From Erythrophleum ivorense (Eukaryota > Streptophyta > Magnoliopsida > Fabales > Fabaceae), in NCBI GenBank assembly GCA_026724425.1, contig JAIUCV010000001.1, positions 1,684,001-1,748,000 on the forward strand: DNA of 64,000 nt, read 5' to 3'. Of this stretch, positions 36,201 through 48,780 are shown piece by piece. Under the pieces are notes generated by a model, which was not told where the DNA came from, made no database searches, and worked only from the letters and a program-made list of their open reading frames with translations. A program made the position numbers and the translations under genes. How positions within the stretch are numbered: position 1 is the stretch's first letter; each line of letters begins with the position of its first letter.

Positions 36201-38491
36201 GTCACTTTTTTTTTTAGGTATATAAAAAGTGTTTGAACATAGGACTACTTCCGAAACTATTTATATCTTTTATCATTGTACTACCACTAATTAATGGCTT
36301 TTATATAGGGTTAGTTGACTAGAAAGCTCTTGCATTTTTATTAAGAAACGAGAATTGGAGAATTTTTTTTATTTATATTTTTTTGTTAATATTTTTTCTC
36401 CTAGAATTTTTTTAAATTGAGAAGAATATATGAAAAGGGAAAAAATAATATTTACTTGAATTTAAATAAAAAAATATCTAAATTTAAATTTCTCTTTCCT
36501 TCTCTAATTTCTTCAATGACACAAAATAAATACAAGGGTTGATAAAACAATTTCTTACTACTTGGTATTTATCGCGATAGAAATAACCTAAATATCTCAT
36601 ATTAATCATGCTTTCATGAAAAAATAGCCTAGATACTCTTTTATATATATATATATATATATTATCTTGCAATGGATGAATAAGAATTTTTTGGTCAAAA
36701 TATTTTAGTTGAGAGTGTTAACGGTTGGATTATTGAGCTGCCCATAATACACTGATCTAAATTCACAATTAAAGTCCCAAAGAATTATTTATTTATTTAG
36801 TAATTAATTAATTTAATTAATTCTTATTCAAATTTTAATTTTTGAATTTTGAAATTTGAAAAGTTAGTTAAATGAATTTAATGGGAAAAAAAAATAAAAC
36901 CGATTGATAGAATATTGGACAATGATCATGTGTTAGTGCGTAAGTGATAAAGAACCCAAAATAACACACAAGAAGAAACATACAATCGGTTTTTAAGAGG
37001 TATAGAGAAAACACACAGCCTTTTTCCTTGTTCATTTTTTTCAATTCTTTTCTTTAGAAATTGATGCTTTCTACTGTAAATCTATGATCAAAAGTCTGAA
37101 GCGTGACAATAATCTATCGCATGAGGCAGTATTTTGAAAAAATCTACCACTACAAGAAATTACCTAGACCCATTATTGAATTTTTCTATCACTAGTCCTT
37201 ACATTTCGATGTGTAATTTTTCACCAATCTGTTGAAGCTCTCCGAAACAACCTCAGAGCAATATAGCACTACTGACTAGCTAGCGTTAGTTTTTGGCCAA
37301 ATTCTTCATTTCCATTTTAGAAGAGTTATCAGCAATGTTCATTATTGTCGCATAAAAGGTAAAAGTAGATAGAACTTGTCTTCCCTCTCTATTTGGGCAT
37401 TGGCTTCTTTGCTTTATTGGCTTTCAGGCTCGTGTATATGCATATGCTAGGTATAATAATAGACTAAATCTTTATTTTAATTCTTCACTCATTGAGTATT
37501 TTTTAATTTAGTTTTTCCTAAAATTATTTTTTTAATTTGGTATCTTATAGCAACATATTTTTTATTATGGTTTTTTTTATAGAATTTTCTCCTTAATTTG
37601 ACCTTTTTCAAATCAGTTTCTTAATTTGGCCTCTTATAAATAAAACTATTATTAATAATATTTTTTAATCAATTTATTATGAATTAAATTAATAGATGTG
37701 ATAATATATTTTTTAAAAGGTTATCTCTTAATTACTATTATATAACATGTAAATTGATAGAAGATTAATAGTAAACTATTTGTTAGTTTCATTAACAATA
37801 AGTTAACAGAATGATAATATTAATAATAGTTTTATTTGTGAGAAACTAAATTGAGAAAGAAATCGTATATATAGGGGACCAAATTGAAAAATGTCTCATT
37901 TTTTAGGAATCAAATTGAAAAGATACATTATATGAGACACTAAGATAAAAAATAGAAAGAATTATAAAGGAGGACCCAAAGTTAAAGAAATTTTTTTTTT
38001 GAAGATTTTAATCCTCTTTCTTTTTTCATAGCAAACTTTTTCGAATTTTTAAATTTGATCCATAACATCTATGTCAATCTTTCTGTTTGAATGCATTCAA
38101 AACATTCAATTGTTTTTTGTTAAAATAAGAGATAATCAACTCTAAAATAATGATAACAGGTTCTTCAAAAAAAAAATTTGACTTTGGGACTTTAAATATA
38201 ATTTTTCCTAAAAAATAATTCATCAAAAAGGGATCAAAATAAAATTTTAATATATCATTATACATGTGGTTTTTCCCTTCATAACCATAATTGAAAATTT
38301 ATTTTATTTCCAGAATCGCAATTCTAAATAAATGCATATTTTGGAGTGTTTCATGAATTAGATTATGCCGAAACAAAATTTTGTAACTTAAATAAATTTA
38401 GAAATTCAACATAATAGCTTCTTTATTTTGTTTTTCTTGTTTTTTCCCCCAACCTTTTATTTTGTTTTTCTAAACAAACTTAATAGCTCTT
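36201..38491. other. Distal part of unit B
   Basis: 36,430-36,720 and 37,196-38,491 align with 16,290-16,620 and 16,620-19,149 of unit A. The piece 36,722-37,195 is an extra insert of unknown type that includes CCACTACAAGAAATTACC near 37,146. No gene recognised. Confidence 0.5.
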
Positions 38492-40521
38492 CATAGTGTT
38501 CCCAAATTCTCAACTGAGCTTTTGTATCAAGATACTATAGTGCAAAAAATTAATGAGTCAAATGTTAAAATACTAAAAGTATTATATTAAGATACTATAC
38601 ATTACCACAAATTTGATGGCACTACCACCGAATTTGAAGTATTTTGCTCTAACACGGGAGTTTAGTGCCACCAAGTTTAAAAATGTTCTCATATTAAATT
38701 AAGGTTACACACCTGGCTTGGTATAAATTGGCCCTTATATTTCATGTTTATGACCTGGCCTAATTTGAGTATGGCCTAGTCCAAGGCATTTCGAGCTTGA
38801 TTAGGTTTTATGCAATTTTTTTATTTTTAACTTTGAAGGACTTACAAATTTTAAAAGTTCATATATTTGTAATTACTTGATCATTTTGGATATAGGACCA
38901 CTCATTTTGATATATTTTTGTGAGATTTATGCGGTGAAAATATAAAAATATGGGTCCAAAAAAAAATAGGAAGAAAATGCAAACATTGAGAGTGAAATTT
39001 CAAAAACTATAACTCAAAACTTGATGATCTAATTAGGACTATTCTTTTTGGGTAATTTTTTTTAAGATAGACATGATGCAAATGAGGTTTATCACACTTT
39101 TTTCTTCCTAAAAACACATGTTTACTATTTTAATTTTGAGTTTTTGCTTTCAACTCTGAAATTGCATGTTTTACATCTCATATTCTTTTGTATGAACGTG
39201 ACAATCATACTTAGAAGAGCCTAATAGAAACCTTGATCCCTTAGCTATTTATAATTTATACAATCTATTTAAATATTTTTGGTTAAAATTATAAAATAGC
39301 CCTTAAAAAAAATTTCATTTTGGTTCCTACTTTTTTATTATATATACACTAGGTAAAGTTGAACCAATAGTCCGGCCATACAACACAGCCCAACCTTACT
39401 AATTTTTTTTAGGCATATGGCCAATTAAGCTAGTGTTCACCTTTATATTAATTTTTTATTGTATTGTTTAAACGATAAGTCATTGTTATACTTTCGGACA
39501 CACCTTTCTATCTTTAAAATAAGAGTTTGTTTGGTATGTAAAATATAAAAAGGAAACAATCGCAGAATAAATGAAAAAAAATGATTTTGAAGATAAAAAT
39601 AATTATTGTGCTCCTACTTTAAAAAATTAATAAAAATATATTAAATAATAAAAATAGTATAATAAACATTGTACATTATGTAAAGAGATTACCTTTACAT
39701 AGCTATTATCAAACGAGCTAAACAGATTGGGGCAAAAGGGAATTTCTGATACAGTGCAATACACAGAAATTGAAAAGAGTACAAATGATAAAAACACTAT
39801 GCTAGGTTGATACTGGCATTGGGAGATGAAAGCTAGAAGGGTGAATAAGATTAAATACTCCAATAATCTTAGCCGTAAAGGACCCTATAATATTATAATA
39901 TTGCAAGGAATATTGCAAGCAATCCAAATTCGAGTAGAATTGGAATGTCTTTTTTATAAAATGGGTGGCAAAATGATAGTCATCCTCCTACTCCGAAATG
40001 AATTTGAGGTTAATGATTAAGTCAACACACTTTAAAACAAATTAAAAAAAGGTAAAGAAATAAATTATTTTAATAACTCAATAATTATACAAAGAATCTT
40101 TCTTAAATTTTAAAATACTTTGTTAATGGACAGGCTAAATAAGTCATTCTACTAATTAAAGTATCTCTCCTTTATAACTTATGTTTCGCTTAATTGTAAT
40201 CCAAATACAGTTATCAATTTATCTTCAAAATTAGTTGAGCTTGAATTTCCCCTCATGTGACCTCTCTTTTTAACAAGTTGAGCCCTTTCAATATGCCAGA
40301 AAAAAAAAAAAAGAGCAGAGAGACTTGGATTGCTGTTCTTATGACCAAATGAGGGATTAAGTTTAGACAAACAAATATGTGCATTAGTGTGCTTTTCTAA
40401 CATATCCAAACAACCAAATCCTAATTACATGAGTCTAAACAAGAAAAATTAATCTCGATTAATGTCTGAACAATAATTTAACAACACTTTGAGACCAGCC
40501 ACCACATTCCTTACATTAAAT
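38492..40521. other. Gene-poor spacer downstream of the third ATL gene
   Basis: AT-rich sequence with no recognisable gene or complete element. The portion close to 40,500 is the 3' flank of the minus-strand ATL gene. Confidence 0.45.
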
Positions 40522-41061
40522 TCAACCCCTTGTTCTTGCCAAGGGAGCAACTTCAGCTAGCGGAGTTAAAAACGGCGTCGGAAGCGGCGAGGTTCGACAC
40601 AAGGGACAAGACGTGTTCATCCTCAACCACATATCAATACACTTCCGATGAAAGAAGTGACCACAATCCGGTAACACCCGCAACCATTCACTGTCCTTGT
40701 AATCCCCCAAGCATATTGAACAGCTAGTTGCAGAATCACCAGAATTCCCCTTGCGATCGTGCTTCGCTTCGGAGTACAATAACACCGGATAACTCTTCAA
40801 GGTCGCGTCATCGACACCTACTGATTGTGGGCTGTTAGTTGACGAAGAATCTCCCACGATAATGGTCTGCAAGTTAAAGCTTCTGTCGCTACCTCGTGTT
40901 GGTTGTGTCTCGTTGATGTAGTTTCTGCGGGAGCAGTAGTACAAGGCGAAGGTGAGAAATGCGAAGAGCAGGAGAACTCCGATGGATAGTCCAAAAGAGT
41001 AATAGGCATATCCGGATAAGTCCGGCGAAGAGCCGTCCGACTCCAATGTGCTGTTGTACAT
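40522..41061 (-). CDS. RING-H2 finger protein, ATL70-like
   Basis: Intronless gene of 179 codons plus stop. Residues about 21-43 (YSFGLSIGVLLLFAFLTFAL) form the single transmembrane helix preceded by a short Ser/Gly-rich outside segment and followed by CSRRN. A GLD-like motif (VGVDDATLKSYPVLLYSE) precedes the RING-H2 CSICLGDY-...-DCGHFFHRKC-...-SCPLC with all eight ligands and the conserved DMW. The C-terminal tail is short and Pro-rich. It resembles the ATL70/73 group and shares the LLYSE and CSICLGDYK segments with the two ATL genes at 12.7 and 19.7 kb, so the three probably form one old cluster. It is predicted to be a membrane-bound E3 ubiquitin ligase. Confidence 0.92.
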   Translation of the reverse strand: MYNSTLESDGSSPDLSGYAYYSFGLSIGVLLLFAFLTFALYYCSRRNYINETQPTRGSDRSFNLQTIIVGDSSSTNSPQSVGVDDATLKSYPVLLYSEAKHDRKGNSGDSATSCSICLGDYKDSEWLRVLPDCGHFFHRKCIDMWLRMNTSCPLCRTSPLPTPFLTPLAEVAPLARTRG

Positions 41062-42169
41062 CTTTGAATTTAGACTTTGAAGAAGAAAAACAAATAGGAT
41101 GATCCAAGTCTAAGAAAAAAGGTTCAAGTTATAGCTGGTAATGTTTGTTTTGTTAATAAGGAAGCTGTAGATTTGATTCTAATGGTGAGGATGGCTTTAA
41201 ATTAAGGGAGGTCAACTGGTAATAATTGTAGTTGCATTAGGATGACTGTAGAAAAATAAAGAATGTAAGCGAGACGTGTAAAATATCTATATATTAGTGC
41301 CAATCCAGCCGAATCTAGCTAATACGACTATTAGTAGTATTATAAGTATTTGAAAATTTTAAAAAATTTATATAATGTTAGGTCTACAAAAATATGTCCG
41401 TAAAATTACTTAAAAATAAAATTTATATTCAGAAAAAATTTAAAGACGTGATGCTTATATATATTAAAAAAAATTGTGCAATAATTTAAGTAGTTAAAGA
41501 AAAATATAGCTGTTGATGAGAATATATAGAAGACTGTATTTAAATAAAGCGTAATTATCCAGTAAAAAATTGTAACTGAAATTATAATTGCGGCAATAAA
41601 TTGAAGATATTATAATTATTTAAATGAAAACAAGAAAGATTTGAAAGAAAGGAAGTGCAACTTGGGGAGAATTTTATGTGCTTGTACTGTGGTTACAACG
41701 TTACAAGTTGGGGGGAGTTAGTATGTGGAGGAGGTATTATATATGATAATGTGACCAAATTGTATGTGTCCATCTTTTAAGATATCATTTTCTTCGGGTC
41801 AATGTTGGTTTTTAACGCTATCAGGCATGCATATTTTTATAGGAAAAATTATAATTTAGGATTTTAAATTGAAGATATTTATATTAAAAAATTATAAATT
41901 TAAGATTATTGTGAAAGATTTTAAAATAAAAATTTTAACTTAAGATTTTAAATTATATTTTTCTTGCAAAATTTAAATCTTTGGCCCCAAAATTTTTTAA
42001 AATACATTTAAAAGTTAAAATTATTTAATATAAATATTTTCAACTTAAAACTTCATAAATTGTAATTTGTCCACATTTATATGTTTGGTAGCTTCAACAA
42101 ATGCCTAGTTAGTGGTTAAAAAGGTATCATTATTATTTTAATATCATATATATATATATATATATATAT
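41062..42169. other. Upstream region of the ATL70-like gene and AT-rich spacer
   Basis: A GGTCAA (TTGACC on the gene strand) at 41210-41215 is a possible W-box 150 bases upstream of the start. The rest is AT-rich, with a palindrome-like run near 41,850-42,060 and a (TA)n run at about 42,145-42,171. Confidence 0.4.
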
Positions 42170-42603
42170 ATGAGGACTGAGACTCTGATCCAAGGTCAAA
42201 ATGTCTAGCTTAAACTGATCTCAAAGTCCTTATTCAACCTGGCCAGGCCCGAACTACGTACAAATTTGATTTGGTCAAATCTTAAAAAATTTACACTTGA
42301 AATTTTAATAATTGCGTGAAACATACCTGATCATCAAACTTCAAACCTTATCCTTCATTATGAAAAAATTATTTTACAGCGTTAGCGATCCCTATATATA
42401 TAAAACCTTCTTAGTTAAAGCCTTCGTATTTAAAGTCTTTTGACTTCAATGGTGGAGGCGATATATATGTTGTCACGTTAGCTGTATAAAATTCGAATTC
42501 TCTTTTTGTTAATTTAATTACTTTCTTCTAAACAAGCTGATCTGAGTACCAAACATATCATGCTATAATTGTAGGAGGTGTTTTATATTACGTTTAAGAT
42601 TTG

Positions 42604-42912
42604 TAGGAAAAATTATATTTAATCGCCCACATCATATAAAATTTATAATAAAAGATTTTAAAATTTAAAATTATTTTTAAAAATTATTATTATCGTTAGA
42701 TTTTAAGAAATTTACTATTATTTTTAAGGGATTTACTATTAAATGTAAAAAAATTCAACACTTTCTTATATCTAATAATAAATAATCTAAAACTAATAGT
42801 AAATTCTTTAAAATTTTATGGTAATAATGGTCTTTAATAGTAATTTTAATTTTTAAGATCTTTTATTATAAATTTTATAAGATATGAGTCTTTAAATGTA
42901 ATTTTTTTAAAA
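42604..42912. mobile_element. AT-rich palindromic MITE, copy 2
   Basis: Inverted-repeat element of about 310 bp with arms CATATAAAATTTATAATAAA and its complement near the right end. It is the same family as 28129-28455. Confidence 0.65.
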
Positions 42913-43337
42913 AAAATTTGTATACACCAATTATGTAATATAATTCATGTTAAGTTCTAAACTTAGTTCAAGAAATAGAATATAATTTTTTTCCAAAATG
43001 TTAAACTGATTGGCATTTTTATCATGTGAAGGCAAGAAGGGGATGAGAGATTTAACATGCATTGTATTAAATATGTATCATAATTTGATTGATTCCAGAC
43101 ATTTGCAATATGAAGATGTGAAGAATGTTTGTCTTTCTCCTCCATCTTCAATAAAAACAATAGTACTGGGAAGCAAGGTTGAGGAATTTGTCGAGTCCTT
43201 AAATTAATTAGATGTATCCATGAATGATTATGTGTGTTCAATTTCACAGTGCGTCTATTGTTGGAAGAAATTTAAAACACACAAGTGGACCAAAATTAAT
43301 GAATAAATTAACAAAACAACAATTATTAGGAACAAAC

Positions 43338-43364
43338 TTATATATATATATATATATATATATA
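43338..43364. repeat. (TA)n microsatellite
   Basis: About 12 TA units. Confidence 0.9.
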
Positions 43365-44370
43365 ACAAAAAAACCCACGCACACACAACTTGAAAAGAAA
43401 TGTACATTTTTACTCACACTTGATCATATCTAATTATAGTCGACAATATATTAAGCATAGTTTTCTAAATTCCTTAGTTTAATTAATTATTCATATTGAT
43501 ACATTGGCGATGAAAAATAAAACGGTTACACGAAGGTTTTAAATTTCATGAACTTATCTTCAAGGAATCAAAATCATTATCATTAAATTAGTTATTACTT
43601 TTAAAAGTTAATTACTTTTTAAATTTAAAATTCCTTCTTTATTACAAATTGAAAGAGAGGTAAAATCCAATACAGTTTATTATAAAGAATACTTTTAATT
43701 CAATTATTTTATGTTAATAATCATGATTTAGCATATTAATTACACAGTTTTGAGATATCGCTTTTTGTGAAGGTTTTTTTTGGTCATTATAGGAATTAAA
43801 GCTAAGATTTTTTATGAAGGGTTTATTGAACTTAACTTCTATGCACGGTGAGATAAAATAGCCTATTTTATTTTATTTTTGGTAGGATTAAAAAGCCTGT
43901 TTTAGTACCATTAGTAGTATTTGCTTATGAAATGTCAAGGAAAATTAGTATTTCAAAATCTGATAAAGATATTTTTTAAAATTAAGAATAGGTAATTCAA
44001 CCAATAATTATAATATTAAAAAATGTCAAAAAGCAGCCCGTGTGTTCCAATAATGTTTTAGCTTAATTTTCTTAAATAAAAATATAATACATTTTCTCTT
44101 CAAAAAATTTTAAAACTGTACTTCTTTCCTAAATACTTTAGTACAAGTGGAAAGAGAAAATAGACATAAACATTGTATTAAATTATAGGAAAAATACTCT
44201 TTTGAGACTAAAATAAAACCTGAACAAAATTTTAGAGACCAAAAGTAAGATTTTGCCTAAATTATAAGTGCAAAAGAAATATTTATCACCCAAAAAAAAT
44301 TATTATTTTTTAATAAAAAGGTCCGTAAGTAAGTTTTGGCTTGGATTTAACTAGGAGTACCCATCAATAA

Positions 44371-46789
44371 AAATACCTGCATTTAATCTCACCCCAAAAA
44401 AAAAAAAAGCATTTGGTGTATTGTAATCTCCACTCTGTCATATCATTCTTGATCACCCTCCTCTCTGAAACTGATTCGTGGAATTTCTTATTGAGTTTGA
44501 ACTTCAATTGGGCTCTGTTTCATGAAAAAATGAAAAATTTTCTTTGAAAAACTAATCTGATAAAATACTTCTCCATAGAAAATTTATAGTTTTTTTCATT
44601 AGAAAATTTTTCTATAAAAAACTTTCATTTGGGTATTAATGTGGCTTATGGTAGAATTCAATGATCATATTGGCCAATGGTAAGCATAAGAGTGACGGTA
44701 ATAAACTTATAGCGATGGACATAAAGTAAAAAAATTTTCCTAACAAAATAAACACACACATTTTTTTTCTTGTCAAGCATTTTTTCAATGGAAAAAACGG
44801 AGTCTTGCAGGAAATTAATTTGTGGGAAAATATGGGAAAGGTGTTGAAAAAAATGTTAATGTCTTCTTCTTTGATATAGATAAAATTGAGAAAAAGCTTT
44901 GATTTTATTCATTTTGGGGTGCTAACGCAGACTCAGTATGCAGGTTTTAAAGAAGCTTTATGCGATGGCTCGCACTGAACTACTGCATGGGAGAATTATA
45001 TATGTAATGTTTCCTTATTTAAATATAAAAAAAAGGAAAATTAATGATTTGATCTTTATACTTACATTAGCTTTTAATTTAATCCCTGTAATTTTTTTTT
45101 CCACACAAATCCTTCATCTTCTCTGCATCGTCTCTTCCCCCGCTTCCCCTTCTTCTCTTTGATTCCGTTGTGAATTTTAAATTTGAATTGTCTTGGATTG
45201 TACCAAGTGACTATGGCCGTACTGGTCTAATGCTTAAATGAATTGTGAGATTCTGGACCATATGCTTAAATCATTGTGTATATGCAGGCAAAGTGGGATA
45301 ATAATTAATCTAGAGGAAGAAAATTAAAAGAGAAAGCACAATTTTCTGAAAATATTCGATATCAATTCAATCTATTGTGAAGGGGGTTACTAATTTATTT
45401 GAATAATGCTCTGTTTATAAGCAAATAAAATAAAAATCTTAATCCTACTAAAATATCACAATGGGATAATGATTAATCTGCAATTATATACAATACTTCT
45501 ATTGCTTTACACCTAGTTTGGTTCACCACGATGTCAAAGCATTCTATTTACATAATATATGTAATATTTATTATATTTTTGTAATTATTATTTTATTCAT
45601 CAAATTACTATTTTAATTATCAAATTATTTTTTAAAAAATAAAAATAAAAATAATTATTTTTTATCTTACTTATTTTAACTTATTCATTTCTTACATTTT
45701 TTCACTTTTGCACCCAGCACTTATATCAGATATGAAAAAACGCAATGAGGAATTAAAGTAAGGTACTGCAGTTTTGCTGCCCTTTTTTTGCATCCTTCTC
45801 AGATACAAAAAAAACAGATGCTGATATAAAAAAGAATTAAAAAGGAACTAAAATGTTACACTTTCCATTCTTCAAGAAATATGGGGATATCAAAAAGAAC
45901 TGAAATGCTGCACTTTCCAATATCAGATATAAAAAACAGATACTGATGTCAAAAGGACTTAAAAAATAATTAAATCGATCTCTCGAAGTCGTAGCCTCTG
46001 AATGTAGATGCGTCAAGAGGAGGAAGAAACATATATAGATGAGTCCAACTCTGTGCATTTTAACTCTGAAGCTCTGCGTTTTACTCCGTCGTCTTAATCA
46101 AATGTCGCTGCAGCCATATGCCCTGCATTTCATGCCTTTATATTTTCACACCTATTGATAGATTCCATCTTCTTTTCTAGCATTTAATCCTCTCTTGAGT
46201 AGTTTCCTTTTTTTTCTTTAAAATTGTGGTGAAATTAAAATTCAAAGAAAATTGCAGAATATCCTTAACAGTAAAAAAATAGTAATTATAATTGCAAACA
46301 ATTATAATTGAAATAGTCAAAGGATAATTAATCAATGTTATAAAATGTAGATTTTATGGATTAAAATTGGAAGAGTAACGCAGTGTGATGCTTGTAATTA
46401 GCTTGAAAATACGATACATATTTTTGTGTGATTACCCGCTACATCTAGGGTTAATAACTTGCTTTCCTCAAAGCATAGAGCTAATTTCTTCTTCACTTGC
46501 TCCCTCACTTCTTAGTTGGCTTTCAATCTTTAAAATGATTACGTGGTAAATGGGTTTCAGTTGTAGATTCTTTTTGGTGTGAAATATTAATTTTATATGA
46601 AAATAGAAAAATGCATGTGTTTGCTCAAATACTCTCTTCCCTCAACATCCTCCTATTAGATTAATATTTAACTTTTGTGGAGGTGGTTAGTGTATACATG
46701 CATGACTATATATGTAATCAAATTATAGTGTCCATCTCATACGGTCTGGATTGTATATGAGGGGTGATGAACAAGCCGTGCATATCACT
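44371..46789. other. Gene-poor spacer with MITE-like debris
   Basis: Includes GGGCTCTGTTTC near 44,509 and AAAAACGGAGTC near 44,795, which may be the ends of a hAT-like MITE, and an AT-rich block 45,520-45,740 related to 47,885-48,080. No gene recognised. Confidence 0.4.
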
Positions 46790-48373
46790 TCTGGATTATT
46801 GAGATTTAATTTGGATAATTTAAAATTTAAAAATTTAATTTTCTAATATAAATTATTATTTTCTAAATTAACGGTTAATAATTATTTTTATTTTATGTTC
46901 TGTTCTTATTAAAATAAAAAAATCAAAATTTAAAAAAATAAATAAAATCTCAACCATCCAAATTAAATCTAAATAATTCAAAAATAATGACCACAACATT
47001 CTCATCATCCTTGATATACTAAGAATCCAGATTCCGATATCATTTTCTTCGCTTATTCGTGTCATTGTCCGTGTATACATGTACGTTTGGCGTTGGCTTC
47101 TTATTTTATTGGCTGATTTAACCTCCATAGTAATATCTATACAAATTCGTACGTAAGAGCTTATATAAGTTTGCTACTTAAAACTCTCTTCCAAGAGTCA
47201 AAATGCCTACATAACCTGATCTCAAAAGTCTTTGTTAGGCCTGGCCAGGGCCAAACTACAAATTTGACTTTTTTTTTTCTAAATTAAAATAAATTAAAGT
47301 TAAAAGTTAATAAGTTGTTGTTAAAAGTGGGGAACTCATGATCATACTTTAAATTAGGATTGCACAAATTCTTAGTTAGACATTGGCTTGGCTTAACGTG
47401 ATGTACAATTCAATTTAATATCTAGGTAGCTTATTTATTTATTTAATTTTTTTATAAAATTTGTAAAATAATCTTTAAAAAATAAAATTTTATATAAGTT
47501 CTTATAAAATTATATTTTATTCTTAAAAATTTAAAATTTTTATATACATTATTTTTTTATATAATTTTCTAAACAAAATATTTTTTTAAAAAATAATAAG
47601 ATCAAGTTAAATTTGGCCAAATTGGACAATAAGATTGGCTCAATATTTGGTTCAACTTGCAAATTTTTTTTTAAACCCAACTCAATCCATTTTAACGTGG
47701 TTAAATCAAGACCAAATTATGTTGATTATCCTGTTTCAAACTTTGCCCGTTTATGAGAAACTTCAAATTCAAGTTACACATATTTGTGATGAGCTACTAT
47801 TAATGGCTAGCAAGTACTTGTATATTCCGTGTTGAAGAAATTGCAAGAAACCAAAGCTTTTGATTGCATTCTATCTTATGAACTACGGCTCCGTTTGGTT
47901 CAATGTTTTATGAAAATATTTTTTTTACATAATTTGTATAATGTTTATTATGTCTTTATACTTATTATTCTATTTATCGAATCACTTTTTAAAAATAAAG
48001 CTAAAATAATTATTTTTTATCTTACCTATCCTTACTTACTCACATTTTATATTCCTTTTATTATTATATCTTTCAACTAAATGGAGTATACATGTTGATC
48101 ATGTGATGATGTACCAATCATCTCTTATAGTGATTGTATTGAAATGTTAATAACCTATAGCAAGTTAATCTCCTATGTAAAGAAATTTAATTTGGGATGA
48201 CTTCTCTCTAATTATCATCTCTACAAAACCAATGCTCAAAGAAACTTCTTTGTTTAGCTAGGTTTACATATATTGAGTGATTTTTTCAATTCTTTGCTTG
48301 GGTTATAACTAGTGGGGATAAAACCACATGTAAAATTGAAATTGATCTTTTTTGTTTTTACCGTGTGAAGTAA

Positions 48374-48780
48374 TTGAATTTTCTTGTTCTTACTGCCACG
48401 AAGTTGACTGGCATTTTATGCAAGGCAAGAAAAAGAGGAGAAATTGAACAAACTTTTTATAAGGATATCATAATTCAATTTATTTCAAGACATCAGTACT
48501 ATGAAGATGTGAAAGAATGTTTTTTTTTTTTGCCTAAAAAAAAAAAGAAAAATGTTTTTTTTTTCTTCCTACATCTTTAATTGAAAAAAAAATTAAGTGT
48601 TGAGAAGCAAGATTGAGGACTTTGAGAAATCCTTAAATCAATCAAATTTATTGATGAACGATGACGTTTACTTTCACAATGAATCGTAGTTTTCAGAAGA
48701 GATTTATAATAAGCATGGTAACCAAAATTGGAACAACAATAATCAAGGACAAACTTATTTAAAAAAAAATTGGAAAGAAG
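48374..48780 (+). pseudogene. Unrecognised ORF remnant conserved in four tandem units
   Basis: Plus-strand remnants read TGILCKARKRGEIEQTFYK, then HQYYEDVKEC, then after frame changes an EKSLNQSN segment and an NWNNNNQGQTY segment. The same series is found near 43,010-43,320, 53,160-53,480 and 57,000-57,320 with independent damage. I do not recognise the family. The shared residues suggest an ancestral coding exon rather than random sequence, but this is only an inference. Confidence 0.3.

Larger units (their letters stand above)
19359..38491. repeat. Tandem duplication unit B (ATL-containing, swollen by insertions)
   Basis: Same order of homologous blocks as unit A but 19.1 kb long. Private insertions are an RTE LINE (21532-23384), a MULE (about 23533-27108), an 8 kb segment (about 28,090-36,330) with a MITE, a trinucleotide array and a pararetrovirus fragment, and about 0.47 kb at 36,722-37,195. 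Confidence 0.85.
42170..44370. repeat. Old partial copy (V1) of the PPR-containing tandem unit
   Basis: Matches blocks of the units to the right: CTGATCTCAAA...GGCCAGG near 42,215 (against 47,215), the ATGAAGATGTGAAGAATG block near 43,110 (against 48,500, 53,275), the TTACACGAAGGTTTTAAATTTCATGAACTT block near 43,525 (against 48,910), CCAATAATGTTTTAGCTTAA near 44,045 (against 49,935) and GGTCCGTAAGTAAGTTTTGG near 44,320 (against 50,113). Homology stops before the PPR part. A palindromic MITE (42604-42912) lies inside. Confidence 0.7.

Noticed and set aside
40530..40727. Open frames overlapping the ATL70-like gene on the other strand and in other frames (including 40818-41009 and 40889-41107)
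   Set aside because: Shadows of the 179-codon ATL gene.
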